Source of the DNA: Clostridiales bacterium
GTDB taxonomy: Bacteria > Bacillota > Clostridia > Christensenellales > Aristaeellaceae
Direction: 5' to 3'
Assembly (NCBI GenBank): GCA_015056205.1
Contig: SVGS01000003.1
Coordinates: forward strand, 62,001 to 126,000
DNA length: 64,000 nt
Shown: positions 1 through 8,158 of the stretch, one piece after another
How the letters are laid out: every line of letters starts with the position of its first letter
Position numbering within the stretch: position 1 is the stretch's first letter
The notes under the pieces: model-generated
Database searches by the model: none
Seen by the model: only the letters and a program-made list of their open reading frames with translations
Told to the model about the DNA's origin: nothing
Translations under genes and position numbers: made by a program

Positions 1-1
1 G

Positions 2-196
2 CTTCTGATCAGCGGCAGCAATATCTGTTTCAGTATGATGGATCTGGGCAAACTGTTCAATCCGGAACTGTTTTATGAGATGCACAAATCAGAAAGTCCG
101 GAAACACATATCGGAACCAGCCTGATCATCAACATGTCCAAAGAAGTGCGCTATTTCAGCACATACCGGAGCAATAACCTGGTCATCTATCTGTGA
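2..196 (+). CDS. 3' end of an unrecognised protein (partial)
   Basis: An open frame enters from the left edge of the window and ends at a TGA. The 64 visible residues include IINMSKEVRYFSTYRSNN and end in LVIYL. I see no membrane segment or known motif and do not recognise the family. It is read toward the GH4 gene, which lies on the opposite strand, with a long hairpin between the two. The start and most of the gene lie outside the window. Confidence 0.5.
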   Translation, partial: LLISGSNICFSMMDLGKLFNPELFYEMHKSESPETHIGTSLIINMSKEVRYFSTYRSNNLVIYL

Positions 197-286
197 ATGA
201 AAGCAAAACCGAACAACAGCCCGTTTCCCTTGATCGGCAGGGCTTCTCCGCGCATGGAATCCATGTCCGGAGTCATTCTGTATGAT

Positions 287-345
287 GGCCCGGGCGTTCC
301 GACGGCGAATCCGGGGATCCGGATTGCAGTCGGAACGCCCGGGCC
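287..345. terminator. Long perfect hairpin between convergent genes
   Basis: The 16-base arms GGCCCGGGCGTTCCGA and TCGGAACGCCCGGGCC pair perfectly, and an inner AATCCGG-GGAT-CCGGATT stem stacks inside them. It lies between the ends of two convergent genes, so a bidirectional terminator or an mRNA 3'-end stabiliser is likely. There is no T tract on either side, so it is not a canonical intrinsic terminator; a dispersed palindromic repeat is the alternative. Confidence 0.5.
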
Positions 346-424
346 TGTACAGGTCATTCCGATGATAATATGAATATTCTTCCGATTCATTTACGGGAGA
401 TGAAACAGAACGCTCACAGAATAC

Positions 425-1852
425 TCAGTGGAAGGTGGGCATCCAGCTGCCGTGGGCTTCGATCAGTTCATCGCACATAGCGACAATATCATCCATGGAC
501 AGCTCTGATCCGGCATGCGGATCCAGCATGACCGCCTGGTAAATATAATCCTTTTTCAGGGTCCGGGCCGCTTCCAGGGTCAGCAGCTGCACGTTGATGT
601 TGGTCCGGTTGACCGCCGCGCACTGCTCCGGCAGATCTCCGACCCAGGTGGGCTGCACGCCGTTGCGGTCCACCAGGCATGGAACCTCCACACAGGCGTT
701 CGCGGGCAGATTGGTAATCAGGCCATGGTTGAGCACATTTCCGCCGATGCGGGTCGGCACCCCGGTCTCCATGGCTTCCATGATATAACTGGCGTACTCG
801 TGGGTGCGCTTGTGGCTCAGCAGCGGATTCTGCGTCAGCTCATGTCCCCGTTTTTTCCAGTCCTCTATCTGGTGGATACAGCGGCGGGGATATTCATCCA
901 GCGGAATGTTAAAGCGATCGATCAGCTCCGGATACCGCTCTTTGATAAACCAGGGCGTGTATTCCGCGTTGTGTTCGCTGGATTCTGTGATATAGTAGCC
1001 GAACCGGCGCATAATCTCCAGCCGCACCATATCCCCATGCTTTCCGGTTTCCTGATAGAGCTTGTAATCCTTCCTCTTCTCTTCCATCCACCACTCGGGA
1101 AGCTCTTCGCCCTGGGAAAGGCCCTCGATCCATTCCTCAAAGGTGCCGATATCCAGCTTTCCCTGGTTATACAGCAGTGCCCGGCGTTTGATTTCCGGAT
1201 ACAGATCCTTGCCGTCCTTCGTGATTTCCAGCAGCCAGGCCTGATGGTTGATGCCCGCAATTTTCCACTGCACGGTATCGTCATAAGGCATGCCGAGTTC
1301 CTTGAGCAGCGTGGAGGCGCAGACCTGCACGCTGTGGCAGAGGCCCACCGTTTTGACCCCGGTCATGGTCAGCATAGCGCCGGTCAGCATGGCCATGGGG
1401 TTGGTGTAGTTCAGAAGCCAGGCGTTCGGGCAGACTTCCTCCATATCTCTCGCGAAATCCAGCATCACCGGAATCGTTCGCAGCGCGCGGAATACGCCGC
1501 CAACGCCCAGGGTATCGGCGATGGTCTGTTTCAGCCCGTATTTTTTCGGAATTTCAAAATCCGTGATGGTACAGGGATCGTATCCTCCCACCTGGATGGC
1601 ATTGACCACATAATTTGCCCCGCGAAGCGCCTCCCGTCGGTTTTCAGTGCCGAGGTATTTCTCAATGTGTGCCTTGGAACCGTTATTGCGGTTAATAGCC
1701 TCCAGCATCATGGCGGACTCGTTCAGCCGCACTGCGTCGATATCGTAGAGGGCGATGGTACTCTCCTCCAGTGCGGGCGTCATCATGCTGTCCCCCAGCA
1801 CATTTTTAGCAAATACCGTGCTACCGGCTCCCATAAAAGTAATCTTCGGCAT
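425..1852 (-). CDS. Glycoside hydrolase family 4, alpha-galactosidase type
   Basis: This is a GH4 enzyme, a family that cleaves alpha-glycosides by an NAD+- and Mn2+-dependent oxidation-elimination mechanism in the cytoplasm. The N-terminal Rossmann motif GAGSTVFAKN binds NAD. Further family blocks are NYTNPMAML, the metal-site GLCHSVQ (the CHSV form typical of MelA/AglA-like members) and GINHQAW. The track ORF starts 14 codons earlier, but a clear GGAGG sits inside that extension, seven bases ahead of the ATG of MPKITFMG, so I use the inner start (475 aa, normal for the family). It follows two AraC regulator genes on the same strand and lies back to back with an ABC sugar importer, which fits hydrolysis of an imported alpha-galactoside. 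Exact substrate (galactose, glucose or a uronic acid linkage) is inferred. Confidence 0.88.
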   Translation of the reverse strand: MPKITFMGAGSTVFAKNVLGDSMMTPALEESTIALYDIDAVRLNESAMMLEAINRNNGSKAHIEKYLGTENRREALRGANYVVNAIQVGGYDPCTITDFEIPKKYGLKQTIADTLGVGGVFRALRTIPVMLDFARDMEEVCPNAWLLNYTNPMAMLTGAMLTMTGVKTVGLCHSVQVCASTLLKELGMPYDDTVQWKIAGINHQAWLLEITKDGKDLYPEIKRRALLYNQGKLDIGTFEEWIEGLSQGEELPEWWMEEKRKDYKLYQETGKHGDMVRLEIMRRFGYYITESSEHNAEYTPWFIKERYPELIDRFNIPLDEYPRRCIHQIEDWKKRGHELTQNPLLSHKRTHEYASYIMEAMETGVPTRIGGNVLNHGLITNLPANACVEVPCLVDRNGVQPTWVGDLPEQCAAVNRTNINVQLLTLEAARTLKKDYIYQAVMLDPHAGSELSMDDIVAMCDELIEAHGSWMPTFH

Positions 1853-1902
1853 AACGCGACCTCCTTCAGCGAAATGTTTTTTATATTCCGGCATCTCTGC
1901 CG

Positions 1903-2778
1903 TTATTCCTTTTCCTGATGCTGTTTCCGGTAATCCATCGGTCTTACGCCCACAATCCGCCGAAACAGCTGCTGAAACTGCTGAGTGCTTCCGAATCCAA
2001 CCTCGTCGGCGATCTCCTGGATGCTCTTCCGCGTACCGGTCAGCAGTTCCTGGGCGCGCCGGATCCGGATCCGCTGCAGATGTTCTTTCATGGTGCGGCT
2101 GGTATATTCCCGGAACAGGCGGTGCAGATAGGACGGATGAATATGCAGCCGTTCCGCTACATCGGATGCGGTCAGGGGCTCGGCATAGCTGCTGTTCAGA
2201 ATATCCAGTGCGTCGGTGATATAACGGTTTGCCGTCATTTCAGCAGGTTGGTTCAGGCTCCGCAGACGGGCCATTTCCAGCATCACCTGGGTGCAGAGCA
2301 GGGAGCACAGATGCCGGGACTGCTCATTGGTGCTGTCCGCCATGGGAATAATGCTCTTCATCAGCTGAAAGATCACCTGGTTGCGGTCCGTCAGCGTCAG
2401 CACCCTCGGCTGCTGCTCAAACAAAGCTCCCAGGGCGCGGTCTTCCCGCACCAGCCTTCCCAGCTCCGGTGCCAGAGCCTCCCCTGCCTCGTACTGATAC
2501 TCGATGTTCATCATGCTGCACAGGCCGTTGTTGAACCGCAGATCCCAGTGGCGAACCCCCGCGTCGATCCAGATAAACTGCCCGGTGCCGACCCGGTGGA
2601 CTCCTTCTTCGGTCTCAATGCTCATAGCGCCTTCGTTCACATACATAATTTCGCACAGCGGATGGCTGTGGTTGATGATCTCCGGGGTGGATTCCATCAT
2701 ATTCGCACGGTCGTAGTACCCGTATACCATCGGCACAAAGCCTGCCTGCAGGTTTTCCGCGGCATAGACGCTCGTCAT
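1903..2778 (-). CDS. AraC family transcriptional regulator (cupin + HTH)
   Basis: A 291-residue one-component regulator. The N-terminal half looks like a cupin-type sugar-sensing domain (SHPLCEIMYVNEG, then FIWIDAGVRHWD). The C-terminal 100 residues carry two helix-turn-helix units (ASDVAERLHIHPSYLHRLFR and IQEIADEVGFGSTQQFQQLFRR). The start has GGAGG seven bases upstream. Its ATG overlaps the TGA of the upstream AraC gene by four bases, so the two regulators are translationally coupled, and the GH4 gene follows 50 bases downstream. It probably controls the GH4 gene and the divergent importer; the inducer is unknown. Confidence 0.87.
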   Translation of the reverse strand: MTSVYAAENLQAGFVPMVYGYYDRANMMESTPEIINHSHPLCEIMYVNEGAMSIETEEGVHRVGTGQFIWIDAGVRHWDLRFNNGLCSMMNIEYQYEAGEALAPELGRLVREDRALGALFEQQPRVLTLTDRNQVIFQLMKSIIPMADSTNEQSRHLCSLLCTQVMLEMARLRSLNQPAEMTANRYITDALDILNSSYAEPLTASDVAERLHIHPSYLHRLFREYTSRTMKEHLQRIRIRRAQELLTGTRKSIQEIADEVGFGSTQQFQQLFRRIVGVRPMDYRKQHQEKE

Positions 2779-3701
2779 GGCTTCGCCTCCTTTTCTTCTG
2801 CTCCCTCCCCGAGGGTCGGCGCGGGATAAAAGGAAGGATCATACTGGCAGGTGAGCGCGTAGGATTTCCGGTATTCCTGGGGCGACATTCCGGTTTCCTT
2901 ACGGAACAAACGGCAGAAATACTGCTGAGAGCTGATCCCCGTGCGCCGGGCGATGGATGCGCTGGAAATATCCGTATGCATCAGCAGCGTCTTTGCCTTT
3001 TCGATCCGCAGCTTTGTCAGGTATTCGCCGATGGTCATGCCGGTTTCCTCCGGAAAAATCCGGTGCAGGTGTCCCACATGCACGCCGGCCGCTCCGGCAA
3101 TATCCTCCGTGGAAATGGCAATCATATAATTTGCTTCGATATAATCCAGAGCCTTGCGGACATGCGGATTGTAATCTCGGCGCCGGCTGCTCTGCGCGTG
3201 CAGCGCCGCGGAAATGGCGCCGAGCACCGAACACAGGGTCAGCGCAGTCTGCAGATTCCGAGTTTCCGGCGGAAAGGCGGAAAAACTTTGCAGGTTGCGC
3301 AGAGCAGAGAGAACGACGGCGCCGGAATCTTCAAACTCAAAGCAGGCCCCGTGGGATTCCGTCAGTTCCCGCACTTCCGGAAACACCCGGCTCATCTGTG
3401 CCAGGCCGTATCCGCAGACGCTGCCGCTGCCAATGGAGAAATCCAGCCTGCTGACAGCCAGCTCCGGAGAGGCGTCCTTCATCTGATAGCACAGGTTTCC
3501 GGACAAAAGGGCCATTCTGGACCCCACCAGACGGACGCATTGATCTCCGGCAGTCAGATTGCAGCTGCCGGCCACGGCACACAGCAGGCTGAACATACCG
3601 GAAGGGCATTCAAAACGGAAATCCGCCGCCATAGCAATGGTGGAAAGGGTGACCAGGGATGGAATCCGCTGCTGTCCGCTGCGGATGACGTCTTCCTCCA
3701 C
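2775..3701 (-). CDS. AraC family transcriptional regulator
   Basis: A second AraC-type regulator; its C-terminal double HTH reads IEDIAGAAGVHVGHLHRIF-like and ISSASIARRTGISSQQYFCRLF. The N-terminal domain is a degenerate sensor (AVAGSCNLTAGDQCVRLVG). The track start at 3800 is unlikely: that stretch contains a TTGTTT-N16-TATAAT promoter reading the same way. A strong AAGGAGG lies six bases ahead of a GTG at 3701, giving a 308-residue protein. It is first in the run regulator-regulator-GH4 and divergent from the ABC importer. Having two adjacent AraC genes suggests two signals or a heteromeric arrangement; that is inference. Confidence 0.85.
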   Translation of the reverse strand: MEEDVIRSGQQRIPSLVTLSTIAMAADFRFECPSGMFSLLCAVAGSCNLTAGDQCVRLVGSRMALLSGNLCYQMKDASPELAVSRLDFSIGSGSVCGYGLAQMSRVFPEVRELTESHGACFEFEDSGAVVLSALRNLQSFSAFPPETRNLQTALTLCSVLGAISAALHAQSSRRRDYNPHVRKALDYIEANYMIAISTEDIAGAAGVHVGHLHRIFPEETGMTIGEYLTKLRIEKAKTLLMHTDISSASIARRTGISSQQYFCRLFRKETGMSPQEYRKSYALTCQYDPSFYPAPTLGEGAEEKEAKP

Positions 3702-3783
3702 GGCGTTTCCTCCTTCCCCGGATGTTCCTGGCAATCCGGCCGCTTCGGTGTTGCTTTGCGGTTCTGAACCCATATTCATGGTC

Positions 3784-3811
3784 ATTATAACCGATGGCAT
3801 GCGGTAAACAA
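3784..3811 (-). promoter_or_regulatory. Promoter of the AraC-AraC-GH4 operon
   Basis: On the minus strand TTGTTT and TATAAT are separated by exactly 16 bases. The -10 lies about 80 bases ahead of the GTG start chosen for the first AraC gene, and inside the longer track ORF, which is one reason to reject the longer start. Confidence 0.65.
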
Positions 3812-3839
3812 GGATGAAATCGAATTATGCTATTGCATT

Positions 3840-3943
3840 ATTCTCGCATTGTATTCCCCAGCACTGGAATTTCTATATATATTCTGCTTTTCTGGCTGTT
3901 TTTATCCCGATTTTCACATCTATTTTTGATTTTATGCGAGAAT
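3840..3943. promoter_or_regulatory. Inverted 10-bp pair, candidate AraC operator
   Basis: ATTCTCGCAT (3840-3849) and its exact reverse complement ATGCGAGAAT (3934-3943) stand 84 bases apart in the divergent regulator/importer region. The match is better than ten bases if gaps are allowed (TATTCTCGCAT on both). The right copy lies in the -35/-10 spacer of the candidate importer promoter. The spacing would suit DNA looping between two half sites; the assignment to the adjacent AraC proteins is inference. Confidence 0.5.
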
Positions 3944-3951
3944 ATTATAAT
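3923..3951 (+). promoter_or_regulatory. Candidate promoter of the ABC sugar importer
   Basis: TTTTTG and TATAAT are spaced 17 bases apart, about 85 bases before the ATG of the solute-binding protein. The -35 is weak and the spacer contains one copy of the inverted operator-like motif, which would suit an activator-dependent or repressed promoter. Confidence 0.5.
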
Positions 3952-4037
3952 TGTTTGGTAGAAAACATACTGTTTCTTTCCATACCGGCATGCTATGGTA
4001 AGGACAACAAAATACACTCATAAGGAGGTAGCCCCCG

Positions 4038-5252
4038 ATGCGTAAACTGTTTGCCGTTCTCTTAACCCTCTGCATGGTGTTCTCCTTCGTCTCCTTCGCG
4101 AGCGCCGAGGATGTCACCATTACCTTCGCCTTCTGGGACAACAACCAGGAGCCCGGCATGAAAGCCATCGCCGAAGCCTATGAAGCGGCCCATCCCGGTG
4201 TAAAGATTGAAGTTCAGGTCACCCCCTGGGGTGAATACTGGACCAAGCTTGAAGCAGCAGCCATGGGCGGATCCATGCCGGACGTTTTCTGGATGCACTC
4301 CAATCAGTTCTTCAAGTTTGTGAATGCCGGCACCCTGCTGCCCCTCGATTTCGAGTATGACTACACCCCCTATCCGGCCGGTGTGACTGCCCTCTACACC
4401 TTTAACGACGTGCACTACGCCGTTCCGAAGGACTATGACACCATCGCCCTGGTGTACAACAAGGAAATCTTCGACAATGCCCAGATCGCCTATCCGGATG
4501 ACACCTGGACCTGGGACACCCTGCTGGAGACCGCGAAGAAGCTGACCGACACCGAAAAGGGCATCTACGGCTTCGGCGCTCCCAACGACCGTCAGTCCGG
4601 TTACCTGAACCTGATCTATCAGAACGAAGGCTTTGCTTTCGAAGACGGCAAGTCCGGTTATGACCAGGCCGCCACGCAGGAAGCCATCCAGTGGTGGGTG
4701 GATCTGCAGAAGGTTCATCAGGTATCCCCCAGCCAGGAATCCTTCGTGGACATGGGCGTGGATGATCAGATGCAGGCCGGCAAGCTGGCGATGTGCTTCA
4801 CCGGCAGCTGGATGATGAGCTCCTACACCAACAACGAACTGTTTAAGGACAAGTTCGACCTGGCCGTTCTGCCCCAGGGCAAAAAGCGAGCCAGCATCTA
4901 TAACGGCCTGGGCTACGCCGGCGCCGCCAACACCAAGTACCCCGAAGTAGTCAAGGACTTCATCCAGTTCTGCGGCACCGAGGAAGCCAACAAGCTGCAG
5001 GCTGAAAAGAAGGCTGCCATTCCCGCCTACGCCGGAACTGAACACTACTTCACCGACAACTTCACCTCCATCAACATCGCCTGCTATCCGGAAATGATCG
5101 CCTACGGTGTACAGTATCCCTTCTCCCCCAACAAGAGCCTGTGGGAGAGCCAGGAAGAAGAGCTGATGAATGAAGTCTATGCCGGCAACAAGACCGTGCA
5201 GGATGCCTGCACCGAGCTGCATGCTATCATCGTCGATATCGAAGGAACCTGA
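4038..5252 (+). CDS. ABC sugar importer, extracellular solute-binding protein (family 1)
   Basis: A 404-residue secreted binding protein of a carbohydrate ABC importer. The first 24 residues form a signal peptide (MRKLFAVLLTLCMVFSFVSF) ending in ASA before ED. The mature start TITFAFWDNNQEPGMKAIAEA and the block GSMPDVFWMHSNQF are typical of family 1 sugar-binding proteins. There is no lipobox cysteine at the cleavage site, unusual for a monoderm binding protein, which is normally lipid-anchored. AAGGAGG precedes the ATG. It leads a three-gene operon with two permeases; no ATPase gene is present, so a shared MsmK-like ATPase elsewhere is expected. The GH4 gene on the other side suggests alpha-galactosides as the cargo. 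Confidence 0.9.
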   Translation: MRKLFAVLLTLCMVFSFVSFASAEDVTITFAFWDNNQEPGMKAIAEAYEAAHPGVKIEVQVTPWGEYWTKLEAAAMGGSMPDVFWMHSNQFFKFVNAGTLLPLDFEYDYTPYPAGVTALYTFNDVHYAVPKDYDTIALVYNKEIFDNAQIAYPDDTWTWDTLLETAKKLTDTEKGIYGFGAPNDRQSGYLNLIYQNEGFAFEDGKSGYDQAATQEAIQWWVDLQKVHQVSPSQESFVDMGVDDQMQAGKLAMCFTGSWMMSSYTNNELFKDKFDLAVLPQGKKRASIYNGLGYAGAANTKYPEVVKDFIQFCGTEEANKLQAEKKAAIPAYAGTEHYFTDNFTSINIACYPEMIAYGVQYPFSPNKSLWESQEEELMNEVYAGNKTVQDACTELHAIIVDIEGT

Positions 5253-5264
5253 TCCGGCTGAAAC

Positions 5265-5284
5265 GGAACCGGGTCTCCGGTTCC
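5265..5284 (+). other. Intercistronic hairpin after the binding-protein gene
   Basis: GGAACCGG-GTCT-CCGGTTCC forms an 8-bp stem with a 4-base loop 12 bases after the stop of the binding-protein gene. Such hairpins often protect the upstream mRNA and lower expression of the downstream permeases; no T tract follows directly, so full termination is unlikely. Confidence 0.5.
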
Positions 5285-5300
5285 CGATAAAAAACGGACA

Positions 5301-5330
5301 CCCCTGCCGCGGCATCCCCTGCCGCGGCTT
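5301..5330 (+). repeat. 15-bp tandem duplication
   Basis: CCCCTGCCGCGGCAT is followed directly by CCCCTGCCGCGGCTT, a one-mismatch tandem duplication in the gap between the binding-protein and first permease genes. It is probably replication slippage without function. Confidence 0.6.
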
Positions 5331-5365
5331 GCGGTGTGTTTATGAGAAAGGAGGTCCGGTCATCC

Positions 5366-6292
5366 GTGACCGCATCTGCCAAAACCGCTGCGCCGCACCT
5401 CGGCCGTCGGGAACGCTATGATCCCAGGGTCGTGACAGCCGCTTTTATCCTGATTGCGCCGACCATCATCGGCCTGTGTGTGCTGAATATTTATCCCTTC
5501 TTCGACACGATCCGCCGCAGCCTGTATAAATCCCAGGGCCTTGGTCCGGAGGTTTACGTCGGACTGAAAAACTTTGAAAAGCTTTTTTCAGATGATATCA
5601 TCGGACGTGCCACGATCAACACCCTGGTATACATGGTGCTCACGGTTCCCGTGGGCGTGCTGCTGTCCCTGATCTTCGCTTCCCTGCTGAACAGCCGGAT
5701 TCGGGGCCGGAATATATACCGCGGCATTTATTTCCTGCCCATGGTAGTCGCCCCGGCGGCCGTAGCCATGGTCTGGCGTTGGATTTTCAACGCGGAAAAC
5801 GGCATTCTGAATCTGGTGCTGAAGGCTGTCGGCATCCAGGGCCCCAGCTGGCTGGCGGATCCGAATACAGCGCTTCTTTCCTGTGCCATTATCGGAGTCT
5901 GGTCGGCTATCGGCTATGACCTGGTACTGATCCTGGCCGGTCTGCAGAGTATTTCCAGAAGCTACTACGAGGCAGCGGAAATTGACGGAGCCGGCAGAAT
6001 ACAGACCTTCTTCCATATCACGATTCCCATGGTATCACCAACCCTGTTTTTCGTGGTGCTCATGCGTGCCATGAGTTCCCTGAAACAGTTTGATACCATC
6101 TACCTGCTGATCAATACCCGGAACCCGGCTTACAAATCCGCCACCGTACTGATGACCCTTTTCTACCGGGAAGCCTTTGAAAAGTTCAACAAGGGATACG
6201 GCTCCGCCATCGTGCTGTATACCTTTGTGATCATCGCGATCTTCACGGCGATCCAGTTCATCACCGAGAAGAAACTCGTTCACTATGACTGA
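5366..6292 (+). CDS. ABC sugar importer permease (MalF/UgpA-like)
   Basis: An inner-membrane permease of the carbohydrate importer, with about six hydrophobic segments. The ATPase-contacting EAA loop is visible as EAAEIDGAGRIQTFFHITIP. The track ORF starts at 5336, but no ribosome binding site precedes that ATG. AAAGGAGG lies within the first codons, 11 bases ahead of a GTG at 5366, which I use; an ATG at 5342 is the alternative. About 308 residues, normal for the family. The next gene starts 13 bases after its stop, so the two permeases are co-translated partners. Confidence 0.85.
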   Translation: MTASAKTAAPHLGRRERYDPRVVTAAFILIAPTIIGLCVLNIYPFFDTIRRSLYKSQGLGPEVYVGLKNFEKLFSDDIIGRATINTLVYMVLTVPVGVLLSLIFASLLNSRIRGRNIYRGIYFLPMVVAPAAVAMVWRWIFNAENGILNLVLKAVGIQGPSWLADPNTALLSCAIIGVWSAIGYDLVLILAGLQSISRSYYEAAEIDGAGRIQTFFHITIPMVSPTLFFVVLMRAMSSLKQFDTIYLLINTRNPAYKSATVLMTLFYREAFEKFNKGYGSAIVLYTFVIIAIFTAIQFITEKKLVHYD

Positions 6293-6305
6293 GGAGGAAA
6301 CAGAA

Positions 6306-7166
6306 ATGACAACGACCGTCCGGCCCGCGGCGAGAAAGAAATCCGGTCATCGTTCGCGCGGCAATCTGATCATTCATGTCGTTCTGATCATCGGCTCGTT
6401 TATCATGATCTTCCCCTTTGTCTGGATGATCCTGACGAGCTTCAAAAGCAACGGCGAATCCCTGCTGATTCCGCCGACGATTCTGCCCCGGGAATGGCTC
6501 ACCGAAAACTACACAGAGGTGACCCGGACCCTGCCCTTCGGAGCGCTGTATCTGAACACCCTGCTGCTGATCCTCCTGCGGATCGTCTGCGCTCTGGTGT
6601 TCTCCAGCATGGCCGGTTTTGCCTTTGCCAAGCTCCGGTTTCCGCTCAAGCGGTTCTTTTTCTTCCTGGTGCTGACCCAGATGATGCTTCCAAACCAGAT
6701 TTTCATCATTCCGCAGTACCAGATGCTCGCCAACATGGGACAGCTGAACACCATTTTTGCCCTGTTGTTCCCAGGCCTGGTCAGCGCTTTCGGAACCTTC
6801 TTCCTGCGGCAGTTCTACATGAGCCTGCCGGATGTGCTTTCCGAAGCGGCGGTTCTGGACGGATGCAACACATTCCAGATCTTCTTACGGATCATGCTTC
6901 CCCTGACAAAAACCGCCATGATGGCTCTGGCTGTCTTCACCGCGATCTTCGCCTACGGTGACATGATGTGGCCGCTGATCGTGAATAACAATATCAATAT
7001 GATGACCCTGTCCGCCGGAATTTCCTCCATGCAGGGGCAGTATACCACCCGGTATCCGATTCTGATGGCCGGTTCAACGCTGGCCATGATTCCGATGCTG
7101 GTTCTGTATCTGTTATTCCAGCGCCAGTTCATCGAGGGTATCGCCCTGACCGGAACAAAGGGCTGA
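6306..7166 (+). CDS. ABC sugar importer permease (MalG/UgpE-like)
   Basis: The second permease of the importer. After a basic N-terminus (TTVRPAARKKSGHRSRG) come about six membrane segments. The EAA loop reads SEAAVLDGCNTFQIFLRIMLP, and the protein ends GIALTGTKG, a near-invariant ending in this family. GAGGAGG lies eight bases before the inner ATG at 6306, so I reject the track start seven codons earlier, which would overlap the upstream gene. A bidirectional terminator follows. Confidence 0.87.
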   Translation: MTTTVRPAARKKSGHRSRGNLIIHVVLIIGSFIMIFPFVWMILTSFKSNGESLLIPPTILPREWLTENYTEVTRTLPFGALYLNTLLLILLRIVCALVFSSMAGFAFAKLRFPLKRFFFFLVLTQMMLPNQIFIIPQYQMLANMGQLNTIFALLFPGLVSAFGTFFLRQFYMSLPDVLSEAAVLDGCNTFQIFLRIMLPLTKTAMMALAVFTAIFAYGDMMWPLIVNNNINMMTLSAGISSMQGQYTTRYPILMAGSTLAMIPMLVLYLLFQRQFIEGIALTGTKG

Positions 7167-7226
7167 CAACCAAAGCGGCGTTCTCTTTCCTTCGTGCATT
7201 GCTGTCAGAAACAGAGGCATAATAAA

Positions 7227-7265
7227 CTCCCCCGGGCTTTCAAAGTCCGGGGGAGCAGCTTTTTC
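7227..7265. terminator. Terminator after the importer operon
   Basis: CTCCCCCGG and CCGGGGGAG pair around GCTTTCAAAGT, followed on the plus strand by CAGCTTTTT. It lies between the convergent importer and TRAP genes and may serve both. Confidence 0.75.
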
Positions 7266-7282
7266 TCTGAAGAGTTCGGAGA

Positions 7283-8158
7283 TCAGACTCCGTAGCCCGC
7301 CAGCTGCGGCAGCCAGAGGCTGATCTGGGGGATAAAGGTAATCAGCAGCAAAGCAACCAGCATGCAGATATAGAACGGCATGGTTGCCTTGACCACCTTT
7401 TCCATAGGCCGCTTCGCCACGGCCGATCCGATAAACAGCACCGCGCCCACAGGAGGCGTCAGCAGGCCGATACCGCAGTTAAGCACCACCATGATACCAA
7501 ACTGAATCGGGCTGATCCCGATGGACATGGCCACCGGCAGCAGAATGGGCGTTGCGATCAGAATGATCGGCGCCATATCCATGATCATACCCAGCACCAG
7601 AAGGATCACATTCAGCAGCAGCGCCACAACAATGGGGCTGGAGGAAATGGAGGTGATCATCTGTGCGGCCTTGGCCGGCACGTGCAGCAGGGTCAGGCAG
7701 TTACCGAAAGCCGCGGAGAAGGCAATCAGGATCAGTACGATGGAGAGGGTCTCCACGCAGCTCTCCAGCGACTTCCATACGCCTTTCCAGTTCAGTCCCT
7801 TGTAAACAAATACGGAAACCAGCAGGGAGTAGACCACGGCAATCGCGGCAGACTCGGTTGCGGTGAAAACACCGCCGACGACGCCGACGACCACGATCAG
7901 AACAGCCAGAAGCGCCCAGATGCTCTTTCCCAGCTGACGGATGAAGTTTCCGATGGAAAACCTTTCACCCTTGGGATAATTGCGTTTGACGGAAATAATA
8001 TAAGAGCCTACCATCAGGGAAATCGCCAGCAGCGCGCCGGGCAGATAGCCCGCCATGAAGAGCGCTCCGACGGAAATACCGCCGGCTGTGGTGGCATAGA
8101 TGACCATGTTGTGGCTCGGCGGAACCAGCAGGCCTTCGCAGGAGGATGTGATCGCCCT
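7283..8158 (-). pseudogene. TRAP transporter large permease (DctM), 5'-truncated
   Basis: The reading frame encodes the C-terminal two thirds of a DctM/SiaM-type TRAP permease, the large membrane subunit of a sodium-driven, binding-protein-dependent importer of organic acids. Visible family blocks are CEGLLVPPSHNMVIYATTAGG, FTATESAAIAVVYSL, GMIMDMAPIILIATPILLPVA and LLTPPVGAVLFIGSAVAK. Family members have about 430 residues; only about 290 remain. The frame runs on to 8257 in the track, but upstream of about 8158 the residues no longer look like DctM and the DNA belongs to an oppositely oriented gene. No start codon or ribosome binding site fits. The small subunit (DctQ) and binding protein (DctP) are absent. 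Either a deletion/inversion scar or an assembly join. Confidence 0.75.

Noticed and set aside
187-390. 67-residue minus-strand ORF
   Set aside because: It consists mainly of the long hairpin at 287-345 and has no ribosome binding site.
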